Of a stretch of DNA of 64,000 nucleotides, positions 35,798 through 48,196 are shown piece by piece; positions within the stretch are counted from its first letter, which is position 1; each line of letters starts with the position of its first letter. Source of the stretch: Gnetum montanum (taxonomy: Eukaryota; Streptophyta; Gnetopsida; Gnetales; Gnetaceae); assembly GCA_015680685.1 (NCBI GenBank), contig MNCI01022611.1, positions 1,813,197 to 1,877,196 of the forward strand. The letters run 5' to 3'. The notes under the pieces are model-generated. The model searched no databases. It saw only the letters and a program-made list of their open reading frames with translations, and had not been told where the DNA came from. A program made the position numbers and the translations under genes.

Positions 35798-38700
35798 ATG
35801 AACAAAGGAAAAACTACAACCACCACCATAGCTATGAAGAAGACATCTGCATCAACTAAATTAGGTTTGCATAAATTTCAATTTGCTTTGCTAATTTTTG
35901 AAGGTTCATTTAAAGGTAAAAAATTTAAATTTTTGATTGATAGTGGTGCCAATGATAGCTTTATTTCTCCAAAATTAATTTATTAAAATTAAGTTTACCT
36001 TCCATGAAAATTATTAAGATAGAACTGGCAGATGAAACGACCGTGAGCAAGCATACTAGGTATGGAAAAACTAACTTTACTTTTCAAAATATGTCTTTCA
36101 TTGATGAATTCTTTGAATTTGAACTAGGTGATGTTGATGCAATTTTATAAATGTCTTTCATGAAAAAATTTAATATTACTACCCTCTTTGGAACTCATAT
36201 TTAAAAAGTCCCAACCACTAATGGAGTCAAGGTTCTAAGGGAGGTAGGAATAGCAAGGAAAATTCATATGATAACCATTAAGCAAGCCAAAAAACTAGTT
36301 AAAAAGGGTGCTACAATGTTGGTTGTCAAAGTAACGCAACCTTAAAGATCTTTAGGTAATAAGATTCCAAAGGAACTTGAGTATAAAGATTCAGTATTTG
36401 GTGAAACTAGAAAAATACCTCCAAAGAGAACTATTGAGCATGCTATTAATAATTTTCCCAATACATGACCTATTTCAAAAGCCCCTTATAGATTTTCTAC
36501 TTCTAAATTAAGATAATTAAAAGTACAATTAAATCAATTATTGGAAGAAGGAAAAATTCAACCTAGCATATCACCTTGGGGTACACCAGTCTTATTCATT
36601 AAAAAGAAAGATGGTATACTAAGACTATGCATCAATTATAGAGAATTAAATAAAGTGATGATTAAAAATACTATACTTATCCTTTGCCTAGGATTGATGA
36701 CTTGTTTGATCAACTTACGGGTGCATGTTATTTTTAAAAGATTGATTTAAGATTAGGTTATCACCAAATAAGGATCAAGGAGAAAGATATTGAGAAAACT
36801 ACTTTCAGAACTAGGTATGAAGTATATGAATTTATTGTGATTCCATTTGGATTAACTAATGCACTTGCAAAATCCATGACATTAATGAATAATATTTTCT
36901 ATGAATATCTTGATCAATTTGTTATAGTATTTATGGATGATATACTTGTTTATTCTGAGTCGAGAGAAGAACATGTCAAACATTTGAAAATTACAATGAA
37001 AATTCTTAAAGAGGATCAATTAAAAGCTAAATTGAGTAAATGTCAACTCTCTAAGGAAGAAGTTTCATACTTAGGTCATATAGTTTCTAAGAAAGGATTG
37101 TAAGTAGATCTAGAAAAAATTAGTGTGATCCAGGATAAGCCTAAATTAAAAGATGTTATACCAATTTGTAGCTTCTTAGGTTTAGCTAGTTTTTATCAAC
37201 GTTTCATTAAAGATTATTCTACCTTGGTAGCCCCATTGACTGACCTTTTGCAAGAGAAACGTGTGTTTAAGTTTGAAGAAAAATGCAGGGAAGCTTTCCT
37301 CAGATTAAAGATGCTACTTATAATAGCACCTATTCTGAGAATTTTGGATGAAGAATTACCATTTGAAGTATCCACAAATGCCTATGGAATAGGAATTGAT
37401 GCATTTCTTTCACAAGAAGATAAGGTGGTATGTTATGAATCTCATAAATTAAGAAGAGTTGAGGCAAATTACTCAACCCATGATTTATAATAACTAGCAA
37501 TTTTTCATGCTTTGAAAGTTTGGAGATATTATCTTTGTGGGAAAAGGTTTGTACTAAAAATAGATCATAAAAGTTTAGAATATTTGCAAACACAGAGTAT
37601 TTTGAATACTTGTCAAAGGTGATGGGTAGAATTATTCGCTGAATATGATTTTAAAATCAAATATATCCCTCATAAGAAAAATGTGGTAGTTGATGCCCTT
37701 AGTTAAAAGTAGAACTTAATGATAGGTGTGGTAACAACTCCTATGGAAGAAGAAACCAATAAACAAATAAAAGAAGATCATTATTTTAAGAATATTTTAA
37801 CCAATATTTCCTTCAAGCCTTAATATCAACTTACCTCTAATGGTTTATTAATGAAAGAACAAAGAGTGTGCATACCAAAAGGAAATTGGAGACTAAGGTT
37901 GTTGTGTGAAGCACATGAAGTACCATACATAGGACACCCAGGTTATATTAAGACCTATATGATGATACGAAAATCTTATTTTTGGCCTGGAATGAAGAAT
38001 GATGTGTCCTCATACATTAAAAATTGCTCAACATCCTAAAGAATAAAAGCTAAATACAGAAAACCCAGTGGGTTATTACAACCTATGGAAGTTCCAACCT
38101 GGAAATGGGAAGATTTCACCATGGATTTCATTGTGGGATTGCCAATAACCAAAAAGGTAAATGACTCAATTTTGGAAGTGGTTGATCATCTATCAAAATG
38201 GCACATTTTATAACTTTGAAATCTACAAACACAACAAAAGAAGTAGACCAAAAATTCAATCATGAAGTATTTTGATTACATGGTTGTCCAAAATCTATCA
38301 CCTTGAACAAAGATCCCAAGTTCATATCCGAACTCTAGAAAAATTTCTTCAGAGAGCTTGGAACCCAGTTGAAATTTAGCACAACTTACCACCCTGAGAT
38401 TGATGGGCAAACCAAATGTGTGAATAAAATATTAGAATATATCCTATGAAGCTATGTTGGAAGTAATCCAAAAATGTGGAAGAATTATTTTTACTTGGTA
38501 GAATTTTTCTATAATAACAATTATCAAGGTTCCATACATTGAACACCATTTGAAGTAGTGTATGGACATAATTGTCATACACCACTAACATGGGCAAGTC
38601 CAACTTTAAGAATAGACTGGAAGGAAGAAGAAATGAAAATAATGAAAAACATTATCACAAGAGTTAAACAAAATTTACAAGTTTCCCAAGATAAATATAA

Positions 38701-38900
38701 AGGATATGTAGATCAACATTGACTTAAAAAAGAATTCCAAGTAGGAGATCAAGTACTACTGAGAGTAAAACCTACAAGAAGTTCTCTTAAACTTGAAAAA
38801 TATACTAAATTGACATCAAGATATTGTGGAAATTTTGAAATCTCTAAAAGAATTAGTGAAGTAGAATATCAATTAAATCTTCTAGCAACCTTAAAAATTC
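35798..38900 (+). pseudogene. Pol remnant of element F: protease, RT, RNase H, integrase
   Basis: Protease core KFLIDSGANDSFISPKL at about 35930-35980. RT has [20 protein letters not shown] near 36568-36627, FMDDILVYS with the catalytic FMDD at 36930-36941, and [11 protein letters not shown] near 37069-37100. RNase H runs from about 37250 to 37700. The integrase zinc region has HEVPYIGHPGYIKTYMMIRK at about 37912-37971 and a decayed CxxC. The core has DFTMDFIVGLPITKK near 38112-38157. Open pieces reach 121 codons; the rest is interrupted. Confidence 0.85.
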
Positions 38901-38984
38901 ATCTAGTTTTCAATGTAAGCTTGTTAAAGAAATTTCATGAAAATGATATACCATATGTGCTCAATTAGAATAGTTTGCCATTGT

Positions 38985-39160
38985 GATCTAACACCAGCAT
39001 TGAAGTTAGATCCATTGCAATTAAGAACCAACAAAATGAGAAATTACAAAATAAAACTATCAGCGAAGTACTTGTTCAATGGTCAAATTGTGATTAATAA
39101 ACTTGGGAAAATAGGGAGTTTATTTTTAATGCTTACCCCCAACTTTTTGATCATCATGAT
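38985..39160 (+). pseudogene. Chromodomain at the integrase C-terminus of element F
   Basis: After integrase, and with frame changes, the translation shows ISEVLVQWSNC, then TWENREFIFNAYPQLFD. This is the LVxW ... TWE pattern of the chromodomain on chromovirus integrases, which steers integration to marked chromatin. It lies just before the 3' LTR, as expected. Confidence 0.7.
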
Positions 39161-39353
39161 ATTGAATGAAAAATTGTATTTATTATGGATGTAATAAATT
39201 ATGTTTTATTTTTTCTAATCTTCTATTTGTATAGATGATAATGAGGAAAATAAAAAAACTAAAGCTAAGGAGCATAACAAAGAAGCAACAGCTGAGTAGC
39301 TGGATATAGAGGAAGCACTCCTAGGATGAGCTAGATGTCTAAGGGGCATAGAT

Positions 39354-39850
39354 TTTAACATCCTATCCCTTTTTGAGGATGGAAAAAATTGTAAACAATG
39401 TAATTAACCTTCAAATGAAGGGGCACCTCCTTATGAGTTACGATTATTCATGTATCCCTTGGGAAAGTGTTTAACCTATGTCATTTAAGGTTGAGTTTAG
39501 AGGTCATGTTGGCATGGAGCTGCAGAGCTAGGATAGGCAAGTGATGAGAGTTGGGTGAAGCAGGACAAGAAGGAACTGCTTACCCCTTTGGTTGGATAGC
39601 CTAATCGTGGTGGTAGTGTTGAATTACCTCTAAGGCTTAAGTGGCATAAGAATATAACCTAAAGGACGTTGCCGTACTCTCTCCTATTAATAAAATTTTT
39701 TCATTTTCCTCTTTTTAATTCCATAGTACCAATTATTTATTTACCAATTAATTCATTTATTAAGTATTTCCATTATATTATTTAAGAAAATGATGAATGC
39801 AATATATTAAGCGATCATATTTTTACGACATACAAGAATGGGATGTCACA
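39354..39850 (+). repeat. 3' LTR of element F
   Basis: 497 bp matching 30008-30451. It starts TTTAACATCC where the other copy has TGTAACATCC and ends GGATGTCACA. It is preceded by purine-rich AAGGGGCATAGA (39341-39352), a candidate polypurine tract. Confidence 0.85.
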
Positions 39851-41191
39851 CCATCTATTTTTTCTCACATTCTTTTTTTTTTTTTGGCAAGACCTCTTGC
39901 ATGTCATGCTTTACTTCATTTCCTCAACTCAACCTTAATCACTTCTTCTTAGTCTCAACTCTCAACATAGGTTTTCCTGAATTCGATCATCCCAGCAACT
40001 GTTACAGCTTTATGCTGGTCATTTGAATTTTGGATTATGCTATGTTAGCCATTTTGAGATCCTAATTATCAATGGTGATGTTCCATTGATTTAGATTCAT
40101 TATTCATTTATGTTTTTTTTTTTGGTAGCATATAAGCACCAATTGCACCTATATTAGGCAATAATTCTCAAACTCAGGGTTGTTGCTCATCCTACCAAAC
40201 ACACTCATCAACCCTTTCATTGAACTTATCTTCAACATAGTTAGTAGCCTCATCAAAAGCTAGCCCATCCATAACCATAACTGTAACCCAGGGATGGGTT
40301 ATTATTACCATATCTAGTTGGTTGATAGGTGTTTCCATAAGATTTCATGAGAGAATACCAGCTGCTACCCAAACCTATTAGCATCTAGATGGATTCATAT
40401 AGTCTTCTACATAGCCACGTCCAATATTTTTCATGCAATTCTAGCAATTTGTTCCAAAAAATAAAAAAATGGAAAAAATTCCAACTCTTTGTCTACAACA
40501 AAAATGATGTAAGGAAATCATTTTGCAACTTACAACAACTAATACATGGAGATAGAACTTCCTACCTCTTTCCTTTTATTTTTCCATCCCAAGCATTCCT
40601 TTTGAGATCATTCTCCTCAATTAGCACAAACATAGCATGCAAAACTACAGATAGGTCCAAGCTTTGGCAGCAAAGTTTTATTAGTTGGCATGAATTCTAA
40701 GCATGAATTGGTTGTAGAAATAAAGGGAAAAAGCTAAAGGATCTCTAGTATTACAAATGTTTTTTGTTTCGATGACCCATCAACGAGAGTGAGCTATACT
40801 AAAAATCATTAGTATTCCCATTGTATATAGGCAAATACCCTATGAATTTATCCTTATAAATTTACATTATTAGCATCACAACCTCAAAAGCATGCACCAT
40901 TAAATTGCCAAAATGTGTCAACAATAAGGAATATTAAGTTTTTGTCAAATTTGTTGTTACTTCTAGAACTTAACTAGTGTAATATTCAACATTGTGATGT
41001 GATTGATAGCTAAATGATCATATTGTATCTTTGGATTATGTCCTCAACTAACTAATCATTAATCTTTTTGATAATATTAAGTAGTGAAACTACACCATCC
41101 ATCCATTCCATCAAAGTCCATGAGGCTCTATATCTTGAAAGCATGAGGTCCATCCTTAATTAATAACTTATAAAGAATCAATGATATTCTT
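39851..41191. other. Right part of insertion H, then D spacer up to element E
   Basis: 39851-40923 is the remainder of H with no gene; it has poly-T tracts near 39873 and 40111. After the TSD ATAAG (40924-40928), 40929-41191 appears to be D spacer. GTAGTGAAACTACACCATCC near 41081 parallels GTAGTGAGTCCATGACATCC near 48546 in the spacer of E. The segment ends in TTCTT (41187-41191), the TSD of E. Confidence 0.6.
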
Positions 41192-41987
41192 TGATGAATC
41201 ATGGATTGGCTGCATTGACTAGGCCACATCGACCAAGCACATCCACCATGTTTACGACATGTCTTATCATAGTTGTAGTAGAGTTATTGTAGTTTTGTCA
41301 TTCAAAAGTTAGAATATTTTTCTAAGTGCCCACAACATGAGTCAGAAAGTGTACAGATCTTTATTTGAAAATATATGTACCTAAGCACACCAGTGTGAAC
41401 AGCAATAAAGATGAGCCTTTTGATCAAACCTTGTAACACTTGGAATAGATTAATGATTTATTTCTACATTTACTATTTTCATTAATTATGAAATTAATTA
41501 AGATAAGTAAGACTTTAATTACTTAACTAATTAAGCTAAATAGATTAAATACATAAGTATGATTGCTTCGAGCATAACATATAGCACTTGGTAATCCCAA
41601 AAGTGCTTGATGCTTAGTAACCCAGTAGTGTTGTATGTGTTTAGGATGTGTACGGAAAGTGGGACCGTGTGCTTATGTTAGGATAGCTACTTATTAATTG
41701 GTAATTAGATTAGTTAAATTGGTTAATAAATTGAGTTCTAACTTGTTATCAATTGTAGGTGGATAAAATATAAAATAATAAAATAATAAAAATCATGTGC
41801 CCTAATTACACTTAACCATACAACTAAGCCTCACAAGTGTAATTGGAAAGACAACGATCATCACAATTAGATTTCATTTCTTAGAACTAGCGTACTTAGG
41901 AACTTAAGGTCAGAGTAATTTCATTGGATTGCATATGAATGCTTGTAATTCATATGGTTGGGCATAGAATATACTTGTCAATCATCA
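41192..41987 (+). repeat. 5' LTR of element E
   Basis: 796 bp, ending in ATCATCA before the primer site. U3 retains TTGACTAGGCC, but the TATA region present in the 3' LTR (53083-53090) is deleted. AATAAA lies at 41404-41409. Two decayed repeats of the CTTGGTAATCCCA type lie near 41588-41630. It aligns with 53001-53845 over nearly all of its length. Confidence 0.8.
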
Positions 41988-42007
41988 TTAGTGTTATTGC
42001 TAGGGAC
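41988..42007 (+). other. Primer-binding site of element E, decayed
   Basis: TTAGTGTTATTGCTAGGGAC follows the LTR and aligns with the tRNA-Asp-like site of D (TTGGCAATGTTGCTAGGGAC), with further transitions. Confidence 0.6.
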
Positions 42008-42150
42008 CTTTAGTTTGTTACATGTGCTATCTAGGATTTAGTAAAAAGTTATTTAACATTGTTGGAATGAATCCTAAACTTATATCATACATAAAAATAA
42101 CTACAAAAATTATAAGAAAGCACACTGTATTCCTTGTCTTCTAATATAAG

Positions 42151-44030
42151 ATGTCTTCTTCTCATTAGAGTGATTCTCCACCCAAGTTTGACAAAGTAAA
42201 TTAGCAAGTGCCCTAGCAATACAAAGTGATATATGCTCATCATGATGAGTATATACCCAATTTCACCTTTGTCATACACTAGGATGAACAACTATAGTGG
42301 TGAGACATGGAGGGCAACATTGTGTTGCTGCCCGATCAATCCATTCCTATGATGCTCCACCAAACTCATATGTAGTTGGGCATCCAAGGGCTTCATTTTG
42401 AATATGTTGTGTAAGATAGTAACATTAGGGATTATCATCCCACTGATGCATAATGTTTGCGGAATCGATAACTACAAAAATGCAATGAGTCTACAAAGGG
42501 GAAGTGGCCCAATGATTCCTCGTTCCTGAAGTACTAGAAAGATGGTAGAGAGCCTTTCTCTGGGGATTTTTCATATAGAGAGACTTATCTTTTTAACTTC
42601 AGTGAAGGAGGTCAAAACCAAAACTTGCAGTCCATGATACACAATCCTGGTTCTAGCAAGAACAAATCCCATGATAAAGGGGAATCCAAGGAGGAGAGTC
42701 ATGGCAAGGATTCAAGTAAACATCATGATCATGATCATGGCCATAATCACCGAAGAGGGGGTGGTAGGCACCATGATGGTGCTAGTCCTCCTTCCTATTC
42801 ATCTTCATCTTCATCTTCTTCCTCTTTTGGCTCTAGACACAATTGCAAGAGATCCAATCATGATGGAGGTGATCGACAAGACCAAGATGATTATAGAGAC
42901 CATTGATCAAGTCAAGATCTATGGCATGGGCATTCAAGAGAGGCCCATCGCCATGAACAAGGGGTAGCAAAGCGCATCATAGGCACTAGGATCATGGCTA
43001 TGATGAGCCTTTGATCACTACCCAAAGTATACTAAACATCGTAGAGGAAATGAGAATTTTGACAAGGCACATGAAAGATAGATGGATCAAGAAATTGGAT
43101 ATGAACAACATACCCAAGTTTGAGGGGGGATATAACTCTGATCCATAAAATCATCTTCAAGATTTTCATGATGCTTGTGCCTCACAAAACATAGAAAATT
43201 ACTGGAAAAAGCTTAAGTTGTTTCCTAGGACACTCATCAAAGAATTAGAAAGCTAGTACCAATCCTTAGAGAGCTGAAATCAATCCGTAGATGGAGTATG
43301 ATGATTGAACTATTCAACGATAAGTATCAAACATACTCTTAAGTTTCCAATCTAAGAAGGTAGATCCAGGGTTGCAAGCACGGAATACATGAGTCCTTGG
43401 ATGCCGCCATGGGTAGATATTATTCCTTATTACATTGATGCCCTCACCATGGTTACTCTCAACAAGAAGAACTTTGCCACATCATAAGTGGGCTTCGCTC
43501 TGAAACAAGGAGAACTCTTGGGATCTATGCCCAAGGATGATTGTCAAAATTAAGAGTCCATCATATCCAAAGGCTGATCATGTAGGTAGAAAAAGAAGAA
43601 GAAGAGTTGAGGAAATGTGAAAGTGCATATGAATAAAATTGAGATCCTTCCATTTGCAAGAAGGAGGTTTGATTTAGGAGGAATCACCACTTGATGAGGT
43701 GGTAAACCAGAAAACCTTGCCAATTCAAAATTTTACCTCTAAAATTTTGGCTAAGGTAAATCAATTTTGGGACTCTATGGATAGGATATTTCAAGCTATT
43801 TTGAAAATTACTGAAGAGTCCGAAGAACAAAGTAGTGATCATGACCATAGGAGGCAAAAGGAAGCTAAATGTGGCAATAAAAGGGGTAAAGGCAAGTTTG
43901 TTGTAGTAAAGGAAGTTGTAGAAATTGAATTAGATGATGATGATGGGTGTGACATTTGCCAATATGAACATCCTAAGGAATGTTGCCCCATCGTGTCACA
44001 CTTATAGGAGTCTACGGTGTATGCTCTGAA
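42151..44030 (+). pseudogene. Gag remnant of element E
   Basis: Starts MSSSH at 42151. A His/Asp/Ser/Arg-rich segment at 42625-42906 (HDHDHGHNHRRGGGRHHDG, then a serine run) is open for 93 codons. The Gag core near 43110-43270 has PKFEGGYNSDP and FHDACASQNIENYWKKLKLF. A zinc-knuckle-like CDICQYEHPKECC lies near 43951-43989. Numerous TAG and TAA stops. The His-rich tract is also suggested in the relative D but is less clear there. Confidence 0.7.
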
Positions 44031-44599
44031 TCCATAACTAGCGAAATATAAACACCTAGAGGATTGCCTTATCCTCAAGGCAATCCTAGGTAGTTCCATC
44101 AGCAACAACAATATTATCCAAGTGGAACTCCACGACAACCATAGGAACAGTATCAACAGTGGAAGAAATGATAGTCATGGAGGGATACCACATTCTATCC
44201 TTATCCTCCTCCTATTCCTACACCTATTCCTCCATCCTTAACATAGCTACTACCTACTCCATCCATGCAGAGTGAACTTCTAGCCTAGCCACAACAATGC
44301 AACGCTACCAAGGCTATCAATTTACAAGAGGTTCATCAACCAAGTGCTTTAGAACCTCATGCTCATAAAAGATCTTTTTTTTCTGACCTAACAGACCTAC
44401 TAAGCCCTCACAGACTTAGATGGTTGGTCACCTTGCTCCTCCCTCATCCTCTATAAATCATTTCATTGGAAACCCTTCAAACCAAATGCTGCCCAAAATA
44501 CATAATATTATGCTCACTCACATCATATCTAATTAGATCTGAGCTAGCAACCTTTCCAAGAAATTAGCTTATCTTAGGAGTCCTTTTATCTATTTGCAA

Positions 44600-47500
44600 A
44601 TTACTAGGAATGAACCATGTAAAGCTCTTTTTGATTCAAGTTTCAGTTTAAACTTTATTTCTCAAGAGATGTATACTGCCTAGAACCTACTGCCTCACAA
44701 GAAGAGCAATATTTGATTAAAATTGGCAAACCAGTCCATTACTGTTTGATTGGGATTGATAGAAGACATTATGACTGTTATCTATGGGTGGTCTTATACT
44801 GTCAATTTCTTAGTAATCAAGGTTGAGAATTGTAAGGGAGACTTCCCAATCATTATCAGAATAGCAGGGCTAAGCACTGTTGAAGCAAGAATGGGCATCA
44901 AAGGTCTTTCCCTAGAAATATCTTAGGAAAATGCATTCGGAAAGATTGAGAAGAAGCGAGTTCCATGCATCACATACAAGGATACAAGGTGCAATTGCAT
45001 GCAAAAACTCTGGTCTATGAAATGAGCTTCTATTTCTGCATGCAAGTACTATGCATATGAAATAAATATTCAAAGGTATCTATATGCAGTAGCCACAAAA
45101 CAAGATAGTACCTAGTGGCTAACTGCTGATTCTAAAAGTAGCATAATATGCATGGAACCTACTGAGAGCCTAACATGCGCTTATTTCATAGGCATGGATG
45201 AACTAGAGCAAGTTCATCACCAACTCTCTAATGATTAGAATGATGATACCAATTGGGAAGAGTTGGAGGTCCTTGAAAATTTTAAACAAGAGCCCCTAGA
45301 GTTGAAAACTCTACTTTCTATCCTAGAATATGCATTCTTGGGAAATGGCAAGCCGATCATTTTTAATGCCAAATTTTCTCCTAAGCAAAAAGCAAAACTA
45401 TTAAAAGTGATCAACAAATGACCAATAGCCTTTGCCTAGTCATATCTTGAACTCACTAGAATTGATCCACGAATATGCTAGCATTGTATTTATACTAATC
45501 CATCCATGAAGATAAGAAGGTAATCATAATGACAATTGAACCCAAAATTAAAGCAAATTGTCAAAGAGGAGATTAAGCAACTCCTTATGGCAAGGTTCAT
45601 CTACCCCATTGCGAATAGTAAGTGGGCTAGCCCACTCATGATAGTGCCAAAGAGAGGTAGAAAATGATGGTTTTGAATCAAATTTAGGCCATTAAACATG
45701 GCAACATTCAAGGATCATTTTCCATTATCATTTGTTGATCAAGTTTTGGACACCATATCTGGGCATTGCTATTATAGTTTTCTAGATGGTTATAGTGGCT
45801 ATAACCAAATCAAGATTGTAGCAAAAGACCAAGCCAAAACAACATTCACGAATTCTTGGGGGACCTTTGTAAATTGCAAGATGCCTTTTGGTTTATGAAA
45901 TGCTCCCACCACTTTTCAATGCTTAGTCTTAAGCATCTTTAAGCAGAAAATTGGTAGCGGAGTGGAACTTTTTATGGATGACTTCTCTACTTATGACACT
46001 ACATTTGAGCAAGCCTTAAACTACCTTAAGTAAGTACTCAAAATATGTGTGAAAACAAACCTATAGTTCCATTGGCAAAAGAGTCATTTCATGATCCAAG
46101 AAGGCATTGTATTGGGCAATAGAATTTCATAGGAAGGGATTGAGGTAGACCTCAAAAAGATAAGGGTCATCCAAGGAATCACCCATCAACTAGAAATTGT
46201 AAAAGATGTTCAATCATTCCTTGGATAAACTAGCTACTATTGACGATTCATGGATAATTTCTCTAAGATTGTAAGATCATTAGTTGAGCTAATAAAGAAA
46301 GATGCTCCATTCATCTAGATCAAGGAATGTAAAAATGCATTCTAGAGCCTTAAATTGAAGCTCATAGAGACTCCAATTCTCTAAGCACTTGACTAGTGCA
46401 AACTATTTCATATCATGACAATGCATCAAATTATGCCTTGGGAGCTGTACTTACATAGTTGGATGACAAGAAACGTCCTTATTACATCCGCTGTGCAAGT
46501 TGAAGCATTGTGGGTGCACAACTGAATTACACTATGATAGAGAAAGAACTAATGATGCTGGTGTATGCTCTAGAGAAGTTCAGGCACTATGTCCTTAGAT
46601 ACAAAGTGTTTGTGCACATCGATCACAATGTCATCCGCTTCCTAATGAATACTCCAACAATGAGCCCCCATGTCATATGGTGATTGATGACCTTGTAGTA
46701 TTTCAATGTTATGATGGTAGATCAAAAGGGAACTAAGAATGTGATCATTGATTACTTGTCTCAATTACAATGGGATAACAAAGAGGAGGAGAGCCCACTT
46801 TCTAACCAATTTCTTGATGAACTCCTATTTGCTAGTGTAATAAATGAAAAAGTTCTTGTAGAACCAAAATGGTATGATGGCATCTTCACTTATCTTCTCA
46901 CTCAAGAGATGACACAAGATCTACACTACAAGAAGAAACAACAGTTTCTTCATTAGGCCAAACACTTCATGAAAATCAACGGACACATTTATAAAGTGTG
47001 CATTGATGGCCTAGTTCAATGTTGTATCCTTGATATAAATCAATTACACATTCTCTAAGATGCTCACAAAGGCCCTAGCAAAGGCCACTATGCAAGGAGA
47101 TACATGATCATAAAACTTTTGATGGTAGAATGCTATTGGCCCACAATCTTTAGGGATGTCCACCAATTTGTCTGATCTTGTTAACGTTGTCAACAAGATG
47201 GTGGGATGACCACACAAATGGAGGGCCCTCAATAGTCAATTCAGCCACTAAAACCCTTTGACATATGGGGCATTTGCTTCATGGATTCCATTACACCCAC
47301 GTCAAATGGAAAGGCATATATAATTGTCATCATTGATTGCTGTACAAAATCGGCAAAAGTAGCAGTCATCATCAACTATACATCATTCATTGCGGTGTGA
47401 TTTGTACAATAAAATATTGTGAATAAGTTTGGTGTATCATGTGGACTAATTTCTAATAATGGAACCCATTTTACAAGTTCCACTTTTCAGAAGCTTATGC

Positions 47501-48196
47501 AACACTTGGGGGTTGAACAAAAATTAATAACACCCTATCACCCCCAAGCCAACAATCAAGTAGAGGTTACTAACATGGAGATCACAAAGATTCTAACAAA
47601 AACTATTAGTAAATATAGGAGAGATTGTAGCTCAAAACTCAACAACATGGAAACTTCCTATAGGTTACTCTCATTATGAGCTAGTGTACTGAAAACTTCC
47701 AACACTCCCAATTCAATCCGAGCTCCCTGCACTCTCAATAGCCTATGAACTAGACCTTGACTTATGTCTAGCATAAAAATAAGGATTAATCAACATAAAT
47801 TTACTAAAGAGAAATTGATTAGTGACACTGTCCTTGAATGAAGTGTATAAGGTATTCAAAAAAAAGTATCATGATCTAAGAATCAAAAGGATCAAACTTC
47901 AACTTGGAGATAAGGTCCTCTATTGGAACCCCACACATGTTTATCAAAAAACCAAATTCTAGACATTATGGGAGGGACCTTATATAATTGATAAAATGTT
48001 TCCTTCGAGGGCCATGATCATATACAAACCTGAAAGCCCAAATAAGAAGTAGTTGGTTAACATCCAATAAGTAAACCCTTTCCATGAGCCCAAGCAAGCC
48101 AGTGCAACAAATACCTCAATAGATGAACAACCACACTCAATTTTTCAAATCTCCTCCTTTCAACTCAATTATGGGGAAGATGGCCATCCATACTAA
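44600..48196 (+). pseudogene. Pol remnant of element E (protease, RT, RNase H, integrase)
   Basis: Protease-like CKALFDSSFSLNFIS near 44620-44660 has Ser where Gly of DSG is expected. RT has YYSFLDGYSGYNQIKI near 45770-45820, TTFTNSWGTFVNCKMPFGL to 45897, and an intact FMDDF at 45971-45985. RNase H lies near 46380-46740. The integrase zinc region is near 47055-47205. The core has FDIWGICFMDS, with Cys at the usual Asp, near 47260-47290, and FGVSCGLISNNGTHFTSSTF near 47428-47487. Conserved coding traces continue to about 48196. Confidence 0.8.

Larger units (their letters stand above)
30008..39850 (+). mobile_element. Element F: chromovirus (Ty3/gypsy with chromodomain)
   Basis: LTRs at 30008-30451 and 39354-39850 flank an initiator-Met-type primer site, gag with zinc knuckle, protease, RT, RNase H, integrase and a C-terminal chromodomain. 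The LTRs begin TGTAACATCC (changed to TTTAACATCC in the 3' copy) and end GATGTCACA. It sits inside insertion H and contains a solo LTR of the A family. The flanking pentamers TTATT and CCATC do not match, so no TSD is seen. The coding frames are heavily broken. Confidence 0.85.
29914..40923 (+). mobile_element. Insertion H: solo-LTR-like unit interrupted by chromovirus F
   Basis: Terminal TGTTG (29914-29918) and CAACA (40919-40923) are inverted, and the 5-bp TSD ATAAG is perfect (29909-29913 and 40924-40928). Without F the unit is about 1167 bp (29914-30007 plus 39851-40923). The first 90 bp resemble the low-coordinate edge of the element G LTRs (TTGGTAACCATTTG at 15147). The rest does not, so it is a distinct LTR family or a short non-autonomous element. 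It has no coding capacity of its own. Confidence 0.7.
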
